Positions 45,201 through 54,560 of a DNA stretch of 64,000 nt are shown here, one piece after another. Source of the stretch: Gordius sp. MW1 (taxonomy: Eukaryota; Nematomorpha; Gordioida; Gordea; Gordiidae); assembly GCA_964036665.1 (NCBI GenBank), contig OZ038529.1, positions 2,790,001 to 2,854,000 on the forward strand. The letters run 5' to 3'. The notes below the pieces were generated by a model. It worked only from the letters and a program-made list of their open reading frames with translations. It searched no databases and was not told the origin of the DNA. The translations under genes were made by a program, and so were the position numbers. The first letter of the stretch is position 1, and each line of letters starts with the position of its first letter.

Positions 45201-48200
45201 GCTAATACATGCAATTTTACAATTTTAGAAAACTTACATAACACTGGAGGCATTAACGTTTTAGGAGGTGCAAAATGATAATGTTAAACTTATAAGTGTT
45301 TATATTTTATTTATATTAACCAGATGTATTTGGTACATCAAAGACTGCATATAGCCGCTTCTTATATGTAAGTGAAAGACGCTATATAATGGTTACTTTA
45401 ACAAAAAGTGCGTTTAAAATCCCATAAAAACCAAACATCAATGCTCCCAAATGAATTGCATTTCCTTTAGTTTGGCTCATGTCATGGGCGTACCCAGGTT
45501 TGGAATTAAAGGAGGGGCAAAATGATAATTTTGTAAAGGATTTTCAAATTTAGAGGGGGGCAGCCGCCTCTCCCTGCCGCCCCTTGGCTACGCCTATGGG
45601 GTGGGGGTGGTGCAAAACGACTTCTAATGATTTGAACAAAGTTAATATGATGATTAAAAAAAAAATTAACCACAGTTTTGTTTAAATAACATGATTTTTT
45701 ATATGAAGGGGTAGGGCAATTGCCCCTCTCTGTCATTGGCTAGGCTATTGCTTTAAAAACTTAAACTTTGCCCATTTTTAATATCCGCAATTGTTTATTC
45801 TATTGAAGACACATTACAGAGGGCATGGTACTGTTTAGCCCTTTAATTACTGTTAAATTAATATTCTATTCTTTAATAAAGGCCCTTTAAATTATTATAT
45901 AAATTAATAAGTCTATTCTTCAACAAATTGAAAACCTAAATTACACTTAATGTTTTTGAAAATGCTTTCACCTCATTCCCTTTGTTAAGATAATCCAATC
46001 TCTAAGTATATACTAATAATAATTTACTATTTTTAAAAAATACATATTTTGTGAAGGGGAAAGAAGTAAATAACAAATCCGAAGACGTAAGATTATAAAA
46101 AAGCCTAGAAACTTGAGGTAAAGTGTGATGAAGGTAGTGGTGGCCTCAAAATTCCCCTTATCATTCGAGGCGTGGGCTCCTCGTACAGTTAATTAATCTC
46201 GCGGTAATCTAGCAAAATGGGAAGGTGGGGGGGGGGGGGGGGTTGTTGATTAATTAACTCTCATTCCTTAATTAAAGGAAGGCACGCTTTAAAGTTAACA
46301 ACACTAACTACTACATTGCTGTCTGCGATGTGCTATGTTTTTTATAAACGAAATTTACGGGGTAAAGTTGTGGTTTGGAAATTACATTCATAACATTTAT
46401 AATGCTACATTAGAGATCTGCAACGGGCCGTTTTTAGAAGATCGGCCCGCCCGTACCCGTTTTCAAAATTTCAAGGCCCGTCCGGGCCCGCCCGTAATTT
46501 TTTTTCAGCACTTCAGGCCCGTCCGAGCCCGTCCGTAAATTTTTTAGGCCCGTCTGAGCCCGTCCGTAAATTTTTCAGGCCCGTCCAAGCCCGTTAAAAT
46601 ATTTTTTAAGCGAACTCCGCGTCCGGCCTAATTCATCAAAAATTTCACAAAATTTTATTAAATTTTATGACATATTCATAGAAAGATATCAATAATTATC
46701 ATGTAAAAATAATAAATCATCAATAATGTCTGGTTTTAGGCGAGTTCGCCTTTCTTCTACAAGCCTTCCTGCCGTAGAAAAATTTCGCTCGCTGGTGGCA
46801 CTCGTAGCCGGTATACATAATATCATATGTGCTAAATGTGCTAATTTAGGATATCTATTAAAGGATAAGATTAATTTTAAATATAATACTTGTCCTCTTT
46901 GGCTTTCCACCATTTTAACAGATCGAAATCAGCCTCAATAGTTTCATCTAAATATTGACTAAACTCATCCGCCACAGGATTATGATCATTATCTTCCCAT
47001 TCAGAAAAAATTGTTTTCGGTCTCTTACCTTATATATTTTTATATATTATATATAAATAAAAAATTGTAAGTACTTGCGAGAGATGTCTTTGAGCCCAGT
47101 AAAACAGAAGATTTTCTTATATAGACAAACCCTTCTTGCTCTATAATATTTCTTATATTTTGATATATGTCTAGTTTTTCTGCTTCAGGTATCATCTTCA
47201 TTTGTCTAAACTTCGGATGCAAGACCGAAGCTATTTTGTGATACCGATGAACTACCATTTTTTCTTTAATAGCTTCTTTTAAACGGTTCTTTATTATGTT
47301 GACTTGTCCGCCGTATAAATCATAATCCGACATCGCATTAATTAATTTAATTTTCCATAAGAAGACATATGGTAGGGTTGGTTCTAGATCAGCCTCCAAC
47401 TGAAGAGAAGCCTCTTTAAACGGCTGCAAGACGTCTATTAAAGATTTCAACAACATTTTATCTATATATTCCAGATATGAAAGTTCATTTCGTTGTTCCA
47501 AGATAGCTTCAACTTCGTCATAGACCTTATAAATAGAATTCAAAAGGGTCAATTTTGAGTTCCATCTTACAATTACATCTTGATGCAAGGTATGGGACAG
47601 CTTGCTATTGAGTCCACTTTGTTTGAAATGCCTGACTAATTCTTTAGAGGCATTCATGAGTTTATAAATAACCGTGGCTTCTTGATTTAAGAAAGAATCA
47701 TTAAAGGCCATTTTTATCATATTATTTATAAGGTGGGCTGCGCAATTTAATCTACTATAATTTGCTAATGCATTGACAATGTTAGCACCCTGATCAGTGA
47801 CAAATATTAATTTACGGGCTTCTTCATTGGTAATGCCAAAAGTCATTAATTTGTTTAATAATTCATTTCTAATATTCTCCCCTGATTTTTTTTCATGCTT
47901 AAAAGCAGTTGTAAATAATATTTTTTTTCTCAGGCTAACATTTATATAATGAATACTTAATGTGAGAAAACTGATTTTTGTATAATCACATGTCCACATG
48001 TCTGTTGTGGCCGCGCAAAGCCCTTTCTGAATGTAATGTTTTATATCTGGAATTATAGAAAGTCGAAGTCTTTCAGCCTCATCTTTCACATGGCGGCTTA
48101 TAGTTGATGGATGAGGCATAATTTGTCGCACATTTATTAACCCCTTAGTTGACAAACTATCTACCAAAAACTGGCAAAACCCAAGAAAACCTTCTCCTGC

Positions 48201-51200
48201 TAAAGTTTCGAATGGCCGTAAATCTTTTGAGCAAAATTTTATAGCCTGATTTATGATTGATTTTTTAATTTTTTCTTCTTTTAAGGGGTTTATTTTATTC
48301 ATATAATGATCTAGTGTTAGGCTATTTTGTCTTTGGGTTGTACATTTGTGGCGTTTTAAATGTGATGTACCATCTGCTGATTTATATGAAAGTATTTTTT
48401 TGCAATTTTTGCATATGCAGGCACTAACTGATTCACCATTAACATCCATTAAAGGATCAAATTGTTCCCAAACTTTACTTTTAAGCTTGTGATTTAAATT
48501 TATTTTATATACACCTTTTTCATAATTAGATATGATTGTGGACAAATTATTTGACACTATAATAAAATTTAATAAAAAAGTAAGGATGTATCAAATCAAT
48601 AACTTTTATTATGTTGCATATATTAATTATAGATTAAGCCTTTTAATATTAAACTGTTAGTTTCAAAACAAAAAATACAATTATTAAAGGGATTAGTAAA
48701 GCAAAGCGATATAAAGCCAAATATTTAATAAAAATATCCAGAAAAAATACCTTTTTCAACCAAGCTAAATCTAGTTAATATTGTAAAATTAATGTAGAAA
48801 AATTTAAAATAATATAACAAGAATAATTTGTCAAATATTTAAGCACTAGAATTTTAAGGCAAAGGAATTAAACTTAATCAATAACAAAAAAATACAAAGC
48901 TAACAAAAAGTTACATTTAAGTTTGTAATTAAAGTTAATTTCAAAGATTAGAGCAAAAATATTTATGAATTTATATGGCACTAATAATAATAGTAATTTG
49001 TGATAAAATTAATCACAAAAGTGTAATTAAACTTACTTATAAAAGAATGAAGTTATAGTCTTAAAAATCAATAGCAAATTAAAAAAAGGTCAAATTTAGC
49101 GCTTGAAAAATGAATGAATGCTACAGGATATACAAAATTTAGAAGTTAAAAAATTAATCCTAAATATTTAATAAAAATAATATATTAATTGTTATGCAAT
49201 TTATTGGCTCGCTTTTTGTTTTTTCTAATTGTTTGATGTTTAAGTACCTTTGTAACTCCAAGACCTTTTATATAATCTCTGGTTCGTTTAAGCCCGTTTA
49301 TAAAACTTCAGGCCCGTTCAAGCCCGTTAAAAAAATCTCAGGCCCGCCCGAGCCCGTTCCATTAATTTTTAGGCCCGTCCGGGCCCGGCCCGTTAAATTT
49401 TTTATGATACAAAGCCCGTCCGTACCCGTCCGCGGGCCGGGCTTTTAGGCCCGTCCGCGGGCCGGGCCGGCCCGTGCAGATCTCTATGCTACATATCGGG
49501 GGAATGAGGGTAATTAATCCCCCCCTCTCCCCTTCGCTTCCTAATAAGATTATTATCATTAGACGATATTTCTACGTTTTCTTCCTTAATTATGTCATGT
49601 CCTTAATGCGCTCCCCCCCCCCTTCTAATGAATGTATCTTGTATTTTGCGGGGTCTAGTGCTGTAAAAAGGGCTGGGTTTTTTAGTCGACTATACATAAA
49701 AAAACCAATGGTTTTTTGGTCTGTTTTTCTTAGTCGACGTCGCGTAAACAAGATACCATAAACGTTTGGTTTGCTTATTGGTAGTCTACTAAAACTTAAG
49801 TTCGGCCAAACAAAATCCAGCCCTTTTTACAACACTAATGGAACCCATCGTAGACGGTTTACTACTTGAAAAAGGGCTATTGATTGATTTTTAAAGTTTG
49901 AAAGGCAGAAATTGTAAAAAAAACGAGGAAATTAGAAATAAAACATCACCCCACCCCCCTCCCCCCAATCCTGATCCTAGGTTTGTGATTTCTTTTAAGC
50001 ATAATGAGCGTTGTACTAGAAAAGCTTTAATAACCGGGTCAAGAAGAATATATCATTAACACTTGTCATCTTTCAACCTGTCGTTTTGACTACCTATATC
50101 AATCAAAAACTAGTTTTATATTATATACTACAACATACCACAGCTAGGCTAATTTATTACTATATTAGGCATGTGTGTAGCCAAGGAGGGGCGACCCCCC
50201 CCCCCCTAAAATGAAAAATAATCTTTTTAATTCAATAAAATTTATGTGAAAATTGCAAATATTTAATATCCCCTCCCCCCAATTGAAAACTTTGCTCCTT
50301 CCCCTCTATCGAGTTGATTAATCATATCATTATTATTTCAAACTAATTTATATTTATTCGTCTAACCTTTTTTGGCCGATATTTTTCCATTTAAATACCG
50401 GTCTTTACTAAAGCCAGTTTTTTGCGGATTTTTTGAAAACCAAATTATATGAGATGTAAAGAACTTATGGATTTAGAGGGGGGCAGCCGCCCCTCCCTGC
50501 CCCCCCCCTTGGCTACGCCCATGATAAAAAGGCCAAACCCAGGTGGAGAAAGAGTTTTACATACATTTAAAGTGACAAAAATGCAATATTTTTTGAGATT
50601 ATTACGTACAGACAGGTGGTGAAAGTTAAGATAAATGGAGGTCAGGTGATGATTGTATAAATTTTTAATGAAAACATTAACACTTTGTTGAGGCTATATT
50701 TTATCGAGCCTGCATAAAAAACTGGATAAAAGACTACACTATAAAATAGGGATAATTTAATTGATATGTTTTTTTCGTTTCTGTTCAAACTAAAAGCTGT
50801 TCATTTCATAAGCTAATATAAAATGCTTGATGTCTTGTGGGGTCAGGGTTGTTAGGGCAAGGGTTAGGGTTCTCAATTAGATTTGCTTGGCTTTTGAAAT
50901 GATCAGCTTTTAGTTTGAATAAGAATCGTTTTTTTACAATAATCATCTAAAAGTATACATTTTGAATTTTGATGCAAAAGAACACTCAGGGGGGGTAGGG
51001 ATATCTCTAACGGTCGACCCTGCCCTGATCTGTTTTTCAATTTTAGTCGACCAAACTTAACCCAGGTGTTTTTTATATTCCAATTATTTTGCATAATGAA
51101 GGTCCTAGAGTTGTTAACTAAGCAATGGAGGAGAGATTTACCCTCCCCCCCCCAAATTTTTGTATTTATAAGGACGTCATGTTTTGTCCTCAAATCCTCC

Positions 51201-53424
51201 ACCCCCCCCCCCCCCAAATTTTTGTATTTATAAGGACATCATGTTTTGTCCTTAAATTACCAAACTTTTGCCCCTCCCCCCCCCCCCCCCAAAAAAAAAA
51301 AATTATACATAAAAATCCTAGCTAGACCCAGGATATATTATGTATAATATTAGATAAGAGGAGTTAATTTCGGTAGCAATGGCAAGTGTAAATAATAAAG
51401 TAAAGTAGCCTTTAAATTAGCATGTTTCTTTCCCTAATCTCCACCCCCCCCCCTCTTCTTCACTAGACCATAAAATATAATGTAATACTAAGTCTAAAAT
51501 AACGAATGGAAAAAATGGATGTGGCGCCGCAACAAGGCATTTGAGCGTAAAATTGGATTGCACTTTCTTATTCTACAGTCGCCCCCGCCCCCCCGCTTTC
51601 TTCTATTTCAAACAAGGACTAGTAGATAGACCGTTTTTCCACCATTTTGAAATGAGCACAAATAAGGGAAGGACATAACGTATTTTATTTTCGTTGCCCT
51701 ACTATAATATTATCAAAATTAGCTCTAAATTTTAGTATATTTTAATCATGATTCTTAATTTCTGCTCATCAAATAATAAAATCACACATGCTTTTAATTA
51801 AATAGCTACGAATAAAAAACTAAAAAAAATTTACGGGTTTAAATTTTTATTCAAAATAAGCTTGGCATATTTGGCTGTTATTTTTGTTGTCACATTCTCA
51901 CAAAAGTCTCCCACAATTACTGTCAAGTCAAGCATGGGCGTAGTTAGCATTTGAATTAAAGGTGGGCAATAATAATTTCGGGAGGGGCAAAATGATCATT
52001 TTGATAAATTTTAGCCATAATTTTAATAAATTTCACCAATTTTTGGATTTAGAGGGGGGCAGCCACCTCTTCCTGCCCCCCCCCCTGGGTACGCCCATGA
52101 AATAATGAAATAAAATGCTATTTTCCCCTTATATTATTGCCCCAAACTTTTTGCTATAGCAGTCTATGGCTATAGCCGACGAATAAATTAACAACGTTAC
52201 TATGCAATGGAACACATGTGGAGAAAAAATGGTAATGTGGCTGCCTGGCTCAAAAAAAACTATTAAGCCAATCGAGCTTTATAGCTAGCTTAAGGGCATG
52301 TGCATGCGAAGGAGTTAATAAAACTAAGAAAGACGCATTATAAAATATAAATTTCAGCTAAATATAATTAATAAATCATATAGAAGAAAATGAATATTTT
52401 TATTTTAATCCGAAGATGTCCTTAAATAGGACGAAATATTATTATAATAATTATAATTTCTTTTTAACACCCTCGACAATTCCCGAAAATTTATCCATTA
52501 AAAACTAGCTAGAATGTAAAAATGTGCCCTTATCTTAATGGCCCATCTTTTCCCATAACAATTTACGTGTGTATAATTCATTTATCTGATCATTTTGTTA
52601 TAGTAAATGCTAGGCTACCCCCCCCCCCCAATGCAGATCGCGAAGAATCCATTGGAATCATATTTATATAATAGTTAAGGACGTGGCATGAGAAAAAGAG
52701 GGGGGAGGGAGGGAAGGAGTAAATGTTCCCCAACTTTATTGTCCTTTTCTCACCCCCCCCCCCATCCCACGTTTAATTTCTCCCTTGCTTTTTGCTAACA
52801 ATTTAAGTTACGTGCCTAGGCCATGCTGAGAGAGCAAAAACATGAAATTTTATTTATTTATAAAAAGCGTACTCGTACATTAATAAAGAGTGGAATGAAT
52901 GTTTCTCACAAAAAAATGTAAAGTAATGTATATTTAAAACTATTTCCGCAAGCATTTCAAATCGTTTTTGCTAAACAAATTAAAAGGGAATTTTTATATA
53001 ATTTGTTGAGATCACCATAGAAAAATTTTTAAATTAATTGAGAAAATTTACATAATTTAATAAATTACAAACTAAACCTAAAAAAACTCTATAATTGCGA
53101 TATTTATTTGTACTTTCCGGTTCTAAACGGAAAAATCATGTGAAAGAAAGTATTATTAGTTTAAATTTAGTCCAATATCAATATATAATAATAATTATAA
53201 TTATTTTTTAAACTCCCTCTAATGCTTCTTCCTGCTAATAAATCTCTTAAAAATAAACCTTTTTTAAATGATCCTAATCCTATATCCCCCTTTAAAAAAA
53301 ATAAAGATAATACATAATTTATGAATACAATACCTTTGTAAGATGTAAGTTCGGGCACTCCTGCACACCCAATTTTAATGGCGACGAATAGAATAGCTAC
53401 TGGCAAAGTCCCCTCAAAAATCAT
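29047..53424 (-). CDS. SEMA5: Semaphorin 5 (Sema-PSI-TSP1 repeats-TM), 17 exons
   Basis: Class 5 transmembrane semaphorin, an axon- and cell-guidance ligand/receptor that signals through plexins. Minus-strand exons: 53424-53334, 38905-38806, 38668-38554, 38469-38371, 37969-37756, 37560-37472, 36747-36545, 35860-35591, 34950-34710, 34402-34186, 33584-33441, 32983-32810, 32386-32198, 31531-31277, 30918-30730, 30599-30441, 30263-29047. All introns are GT-AG, all phases agree, and the total is 3,966 nt: 1,321 residues plus stop. Order: signal peptide (1-~22), Sema domain (~32-490), PSI (~490-540), five canonical TSP1 units plus one degenerate unit (~550-916), transmembrane helix (~966-992), ~330-residue cytoplasmic tail. 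The TSP1 units after the Sema domain are diagnostic of class 5. Human SEMA5A/B have seven TSP1 units and a short tail; this tail is longer. Subtype not assigned. Intron 1 is 14.4 kb and full of transposons. Confidence 0.93.
30441..33584 (-). CDS. SEMA5: SEMA5 thrombospondin type-1 repeat exons
   Basis: Six exons, one unit each, in transcript order. 33584-33441: WRDWKSC start, closing ISNCT. 32983-32810: HGGWTKWSEWSACSHSCG, PRFGGLPCVGKA. 32386-32198: GGWSDWGDWNACSRRCG, HCLGCDSEHRLC. 31531-31277: degenerate, NWTNWYVV, lacking the CSxxCG core. 30918-30730: WSSWTVWSKCSSSCGQG. 30599-30441: WEAWSSWTKCDV. WxxW C-mannosylation motifs are visible in most, and CSxS/TCG O-fucosylation sites in the second and fifth. 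Every exon is phase 1 on both sides except the 31,277/30,918 junction, which is also phase 1, so units can be gained or lost without a frameshift. Confidence 0.9.
32002..32176. mobile_element. Family 1 hAT MITE close to a SEMA5 splice donor
   Basis: CTTGGGCGTAGCCA … TGGCTACGCCCATG, flanks GGAATCAG / GGAATCCG (7 of 8). Its right end is 21 bp from the SEMA5 exon border at 32,198, on the donor side of that exon. Confidence 0.8.
33192..33350. mobile_element. Family 1 hAT MITE with perfect 8-bp TSD
   Basis: CATGGGCGTAGCCA … TGGCTACGCCCATA flanked by exact TAAATATA at 33,184-33,191 and 33,351-33,358. Contains a G-run of about 17. Confidence 0.85.
33900..34030. repeat. GC-rich repeat scrap
   Basis: GGCCTGGGCTC / CCAGGGCCCTGG-type sequence standing out from AT-rich intron. 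Possibly a decayed hAT end like that at 1.03 kb; no boundaries found. Confidence 0.3.
34186..34402 (-). CDS. SEMA5: SEMA5 exon: end of Sema domain and PSI domain
   Basis: Encodes IYVLRDADILKMEVLRCERH, then the PSI cysteine pattern CERH…ACRDSMDVYCGWDSIYGQCSP. The YCGWD signature is unmistakable. It forms the hinge below the Sema propeller. Confidence 0.95.
34710..38905 (-). CDS. SEMA5: SEMA5 Sema-domain exons
   Basis: Exons 38905-38806 (ILPYLQIF … NYSTIISDPLTNSLIVGA), 38668-38554 (DRLLRLNANTLTELEYVEI), 38469-38371 (CHNYIKILHRVGDRIFVCGT), 37969-37756 (YVGTWLDTTGQDSVFYRSLG, SPFLRTLQANDDWLK), 37560-37472 (KFVATYEIGEFVYFFFREIA), 36747-36545 (YSRVARVCKNDRGGNFMYEN, WITYRKARVVC), 35860-35591 (SDLAVCSYDLPSIERAFDG) and 34950-34710 (HMIAHVVSTGAKNTTFILYA). 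Together they give the seven-bladed propeller with the family landmarks VCGTN, YRSLG, TWL and ARVCKND. Confidence 0.93.
34951..35590. other. SEMA5 intron, nothing recognised
   Basis: AT-rich; two short stretches (AAGTGTTTGCAGCATAAACTT at ~35,014, split by changes, and a similar one at ~35,463) look like a local partial duplication. No repeat end identified. Confidence 0.4.
36168..36345 (+). repeat. Family 3 solo fragment
   Basis: TTAATTGCTATGCAATTTAT then GGGCTCACC, GTCCTGTCCTGTCC, GGACTTATGCTTCTG and TTGCTTTCGCACATAGACTA. Inside a SEMA5 intron. Confidence 0.65.
36840..36990 (-). repeat. Dispersed repeat shared with 17.17-17.40 kb
   Basis: Reverse complement of the repeat near 17.3 kb: AAGGGCTAAATTCTGAAACT, CCAGGGCGACCAGGGGTAAA and TTCAGAATCCTAAAATTCC. 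Ends undefined. Confidence 0.55.
37236..37396. mobile_element. Family 1 hAT MITE, old copy
   Basis: TATGGGCATAGCCA … TGGCTAGGC with core in reverse orientation; flanks GCATGTAT / CTATGTAT (6 of 8). Ends 76 bp from the SEMA5 exon at 37,472. Confidence 0.65.
39283..39500 (+). repeat. Family 3 solo fragment
   Basis: TTAATTGCTATGCAATTTAT, GGGCTCGCTTTTGGTTGTCC, GTCCTGTCCTGTCCAACTTG, GCCGTGGAAACTTATACG, ACTAGCTAATGATCGCTGGT. The longest solo copy; body similar to 54.84-54.93 kb in reverse. Similarity may continue to about 39,655. Confidence 0.65.
39815..39966. mobile_element. Family 2 hAT MITE, left end lost
   Basis: Right end GCCGTTTTTACAACACTTA is intact; the left side begins within TCGGTTTTGGTCGAC. 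SEMA5 intron 1. Confidence 0.6.
40405..40554. mobile_element. Family 1 hAT MITE
   Basis: CATGGGCGTAGCCA … GGCCATG; flanks CAAATGGC / CAAATGAA (6 of 8). Right end altered. Confidence 0.65.
40930..41061. mobile_element. Family 1 hAT MITE with perfect 8-bp TSD
   Basis: CATGGGCGTAGCCA … TGGCTAGGC flanked by CCGAGGTA at 40,922-40,929 and 41,062-41,069. The right terminus is a few bases short. Confidence 0.8.
41784..41849. mobile_element. Minimal family 2 hAT MITE: 66-bp near-perfect palindrome
   Basis: TAGTGTTGTAAAAACGGCTG and its complement meet after a few bases (GTTTCTGACC). Flanks TTTTGCGT / ATTTGCGT (7 of 8). Almost nothing but two terminal repeats. Confidence 0.85.
41850..43797. other. SEMA5 intron 1, no gene supported
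   Basis: Short open frames here (for example 42,027-42,302 on the minus strand and 42,472-42,660 on the plus strand) have no recognisable motif, no splice support and fit chance. AT-rich with a G-run at 42,942. Confidence 0.45.
43798..43915. mobile_element. Family 1 hAT MITE, shortened
   Basis: CATGGGCGTAAGCGG … TGGCTACGCCCAA; flanks GACTTAGA / GACTTTAGA nearly match. Core reduced to C-runs and AAAATTAATG. Confidence 0.6.
44631..44790. mobile_element. Family 1 hAT MITE
   Basis: CACGGGCGTAGCCAGCATTA start, standard core (GGGAGGAGCAAAATGATAAC, GGCAGCCGCCCC), end AACGCCCTTG. TSD not recognisable. Confidence 0.65.
44791..45482. other. SEMA5 intron 1, nothing recognised
   Basis: AT-rich sequence without repeat ends or ORFs that I can support. 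Confidence 0.4.
45483..45598. mobile_element. Family 1 hAT MITE, internally deleted
   Basis: CATGGGCGTACCCA … TGGCTACGCCTATG. Flanks do not match. Confidence 0.6.
46411..49486 (-). mobile_element. Complete hAT transposon (3,076 bp) with perfect TSD
   Basis: Terminal repeats TAGAGATCTGCA / TGCAGATCTCTA, flanked by exact TGCTACAT at 46,403-46,410 and 49,487-49,494. Both subterminal regions carry many GGCCCGTCCG / CCCGTCCG motifs, strand-symmetric, as expected of transposase-binding repeats. One transposase gene on the minus strand fills the middle. About 0.9 kb of AT-rich sequence lies between the right terminus and the ORF; it includes a family 3-like scrap at 49,185-49,233. It appears structurally complete and could be recently active. 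Located in SEMA5 intron 1, same strand as the host gene. Confidence 0.93.
46689..48557 (-). CDS. hAT transposase, 595 residues, two short introns
   Basis: Exons 48557-47075, 47028-46890 and 46854-46689; the proposed introns are 46 bp and 35 bp, both GT-AG. Joined length is 1,788 nt with an intact frame. Domains: BED zinc finger (~47-72, CICKNCKKIL … HLKRHKC); RPFETLAGEGFLGFC; first catalytic Asp in TTDMWTCDYTKISF; second in LIFVTDQGANIVNA followed by CAAHLINNMI; IVRWNSKLTLLNSI; KIASVLHPKFRQMK; DEFSQYLDETIEADFDLLKW; C-terminal dimerisation IPATSATSERNFSTAGRLVE. This is the hobo/Ac type, at the usual size (about 600). Without the 35-bp intron the frame would stop before the dimerisation domain, so it is either a genuine intron or a frameshifting lesion that happens to have GT-AG ends. 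Confidence 0.88.
49656..49837. mobile_element. Family 2 hAT MITE
   Basis: TAGTGCTGTAAAAAGGGCTG … CCCTTTTTACAACACTA with TAGTCGAC motifs inside. 160 bp beyond the complete hAT element. Flanking octamers differ. Confidence 0.75.
49838..50167. other. SEMA5 intron 1, nothing recognised
   Basis: AT-rich with one C-run near 49,951. Confidence 0.4.
50168..50522. mobile_element. Split family 1 hAT MITE (two halves)
   Basis: A left half starts near GTGTGTAGCCAAGGAGGGGC (50,172). A right half is 50,461-50,522, with GGGGGCAGCCGCCCC and TGGCTACGCCCATG. About 180 bp of unrelated sequence lies between. Either one interrupted element or two partial ones. Confidence 0.45.
51145..51300. repeat. Short tandem repeat with C-runs
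   Basis: Two copies of CAAATTTTTGTATTTATAAGG … CATCATGTTTTGTCCT (~70-bp spacing; first copy has CGTCATG), each preceded by a C-run, then a third C-run followed by an A-run at 51,277-51,301. Confidence 0.6.
51301..53333. other. SEMA5 intron 1, distal part
   Basis: AT-rich. Contains one family 1 MITE (51,933-52,099) and several C-runs (51,446; 51,590; 52,619; 52,753). Other than these I see nothing. The first SEMA5 exon lies at its right end. Confidence 0.45.
51933..52099. mobile_element. Family 1 hAT MITE
   Basis: CATGGGCGTAGTTAGCATTT … TGGGTACGCCCATG with full core. TSD not recognisable. Confidence 0.7.
53334..53424 (-). CDS. SEMA5: SEMA5 first coding exon: signal peptide
   Basis: Starts MIFEGTLPVAILFVAIKI, a hydrophobic signal peptide, then GCAGVPELTSYK plus one base before a GTATTG donor. 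The next exon (38,905) supplies the two bases completing Glu and continues ILPYL. The joined SYKEILPYL matches the SYKEIGPWL start of the Sema domain in SEMA5A. An in-frame TGA lies upstream with no other ATG between, supporting this start. A CTTCTTCAG upstream at about 53,455 could be an acceptor for an untranslated exon. Confidence 0.82.
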
Positions 53425-54560
53425 GATATGTGTTGTACTACAGGCAATTGGAGTTCTGAAGAAGCTCTTTCATTAGATCTTCTTCATAAACAATCTAAAG
53501 GAATATTGATTCCAGCGCATTTAAGGTAGCTAAATTAAAAGAATGAATATTTTTTAAACAATGGCCCAATCAAATACATAATATAACAAAGTTGTAATAA
53601 TGTCTGCCCGGCCCGGTGCCATTTAATTTTTTGGCTAGACGGGTTTAATAAAGCTATTATAGAGCGTTAATAACAAAATAACTCTACAAAACTAAAATTA
53701 CTGAATAACGCCTTTTAATTACGATACTTTATCTAGAGCCTAGAGATTCGAGGGTATTGAAATATAACAAAAAAATTAAAATAAATAGTGGTGATTAGGG
53801 TACTACATTATGGGCGTAACTGGTATTTTGATCAGAAGGTAGCAAAAAGTTTGCTAGTTTAGTTTAGAGAGGCAAAATGATAATTCTTTTATATTTTTTC
53901 CTATATTTTCATGATGTAAACAAAATTTAGGAATTATGGGGTCAATCAAGATAACTAGCGAAACAAATAAAATACAAATATTAAAATTAATAAATACCAT
54001 TTTCGCGTGGAATACAATCATAATATAATTCTAAAAGCTGTAAAACGGATTTTAATAGGTATTAGCAAAACTACACTTATCTCTTTGGAGCTGGACGATT
54101 CTCAGAAAGGCAGAGAATAATACAGAGACCATATAAATCATTTCTGCCATATCTTCACGGCAAAATCACGCTGTTAAAAGGCTCCCCTCTTTGGTGCTTA
54201 AAAAAGGCATTTTTTAAGAGGGGGGGGGGAGTGTTTTAGGAAATTGATATATATCCTGTTCTTCAGCATTTATGATAAGAGATGGTTGATTTTAATTTTT
54301 ACAACACACAAAACAACATAGAGAACTCACTAGCCTTTTAGCAGAGGGTCGGGGGGGGGGGGGGGGGGGGGGGCTAGGAGTTAAGTACCGGGGAACAAAT
54401 CCCTAGAGATCTTATCCCATACCCCCCCCCCCATTCTTTAACACTTAATATGTTAAGAGAGAGTCTAGTCTCGTTGTTGTAAGGAAAAATAGATTTATAA
54501 CACCACTCAACCACTTAAATTCTCTGTAATTCATAAAAGTCCAACCTAGTGTAAAGTTGA
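53425..54560. other. 5' flank of SEMA5 or its UTR intron; no gene recognised
   Basis: AT-rich. Contains a GC-rich CCCGGCCCGG scrap (53,610), a degenerate family 1 end (ATGGGCGTAACTGG, 53,809), a G-run (54,220) and a ~25-base G-run at 54,349-54,373. No promoter motif I would call. Confidence 0.4.

Noticed and set aside
50903..51217. Minus-strand open frame of 104 codons
   Set aside because: Runs through C-run tandem repeats; no motif, no splice or start context.
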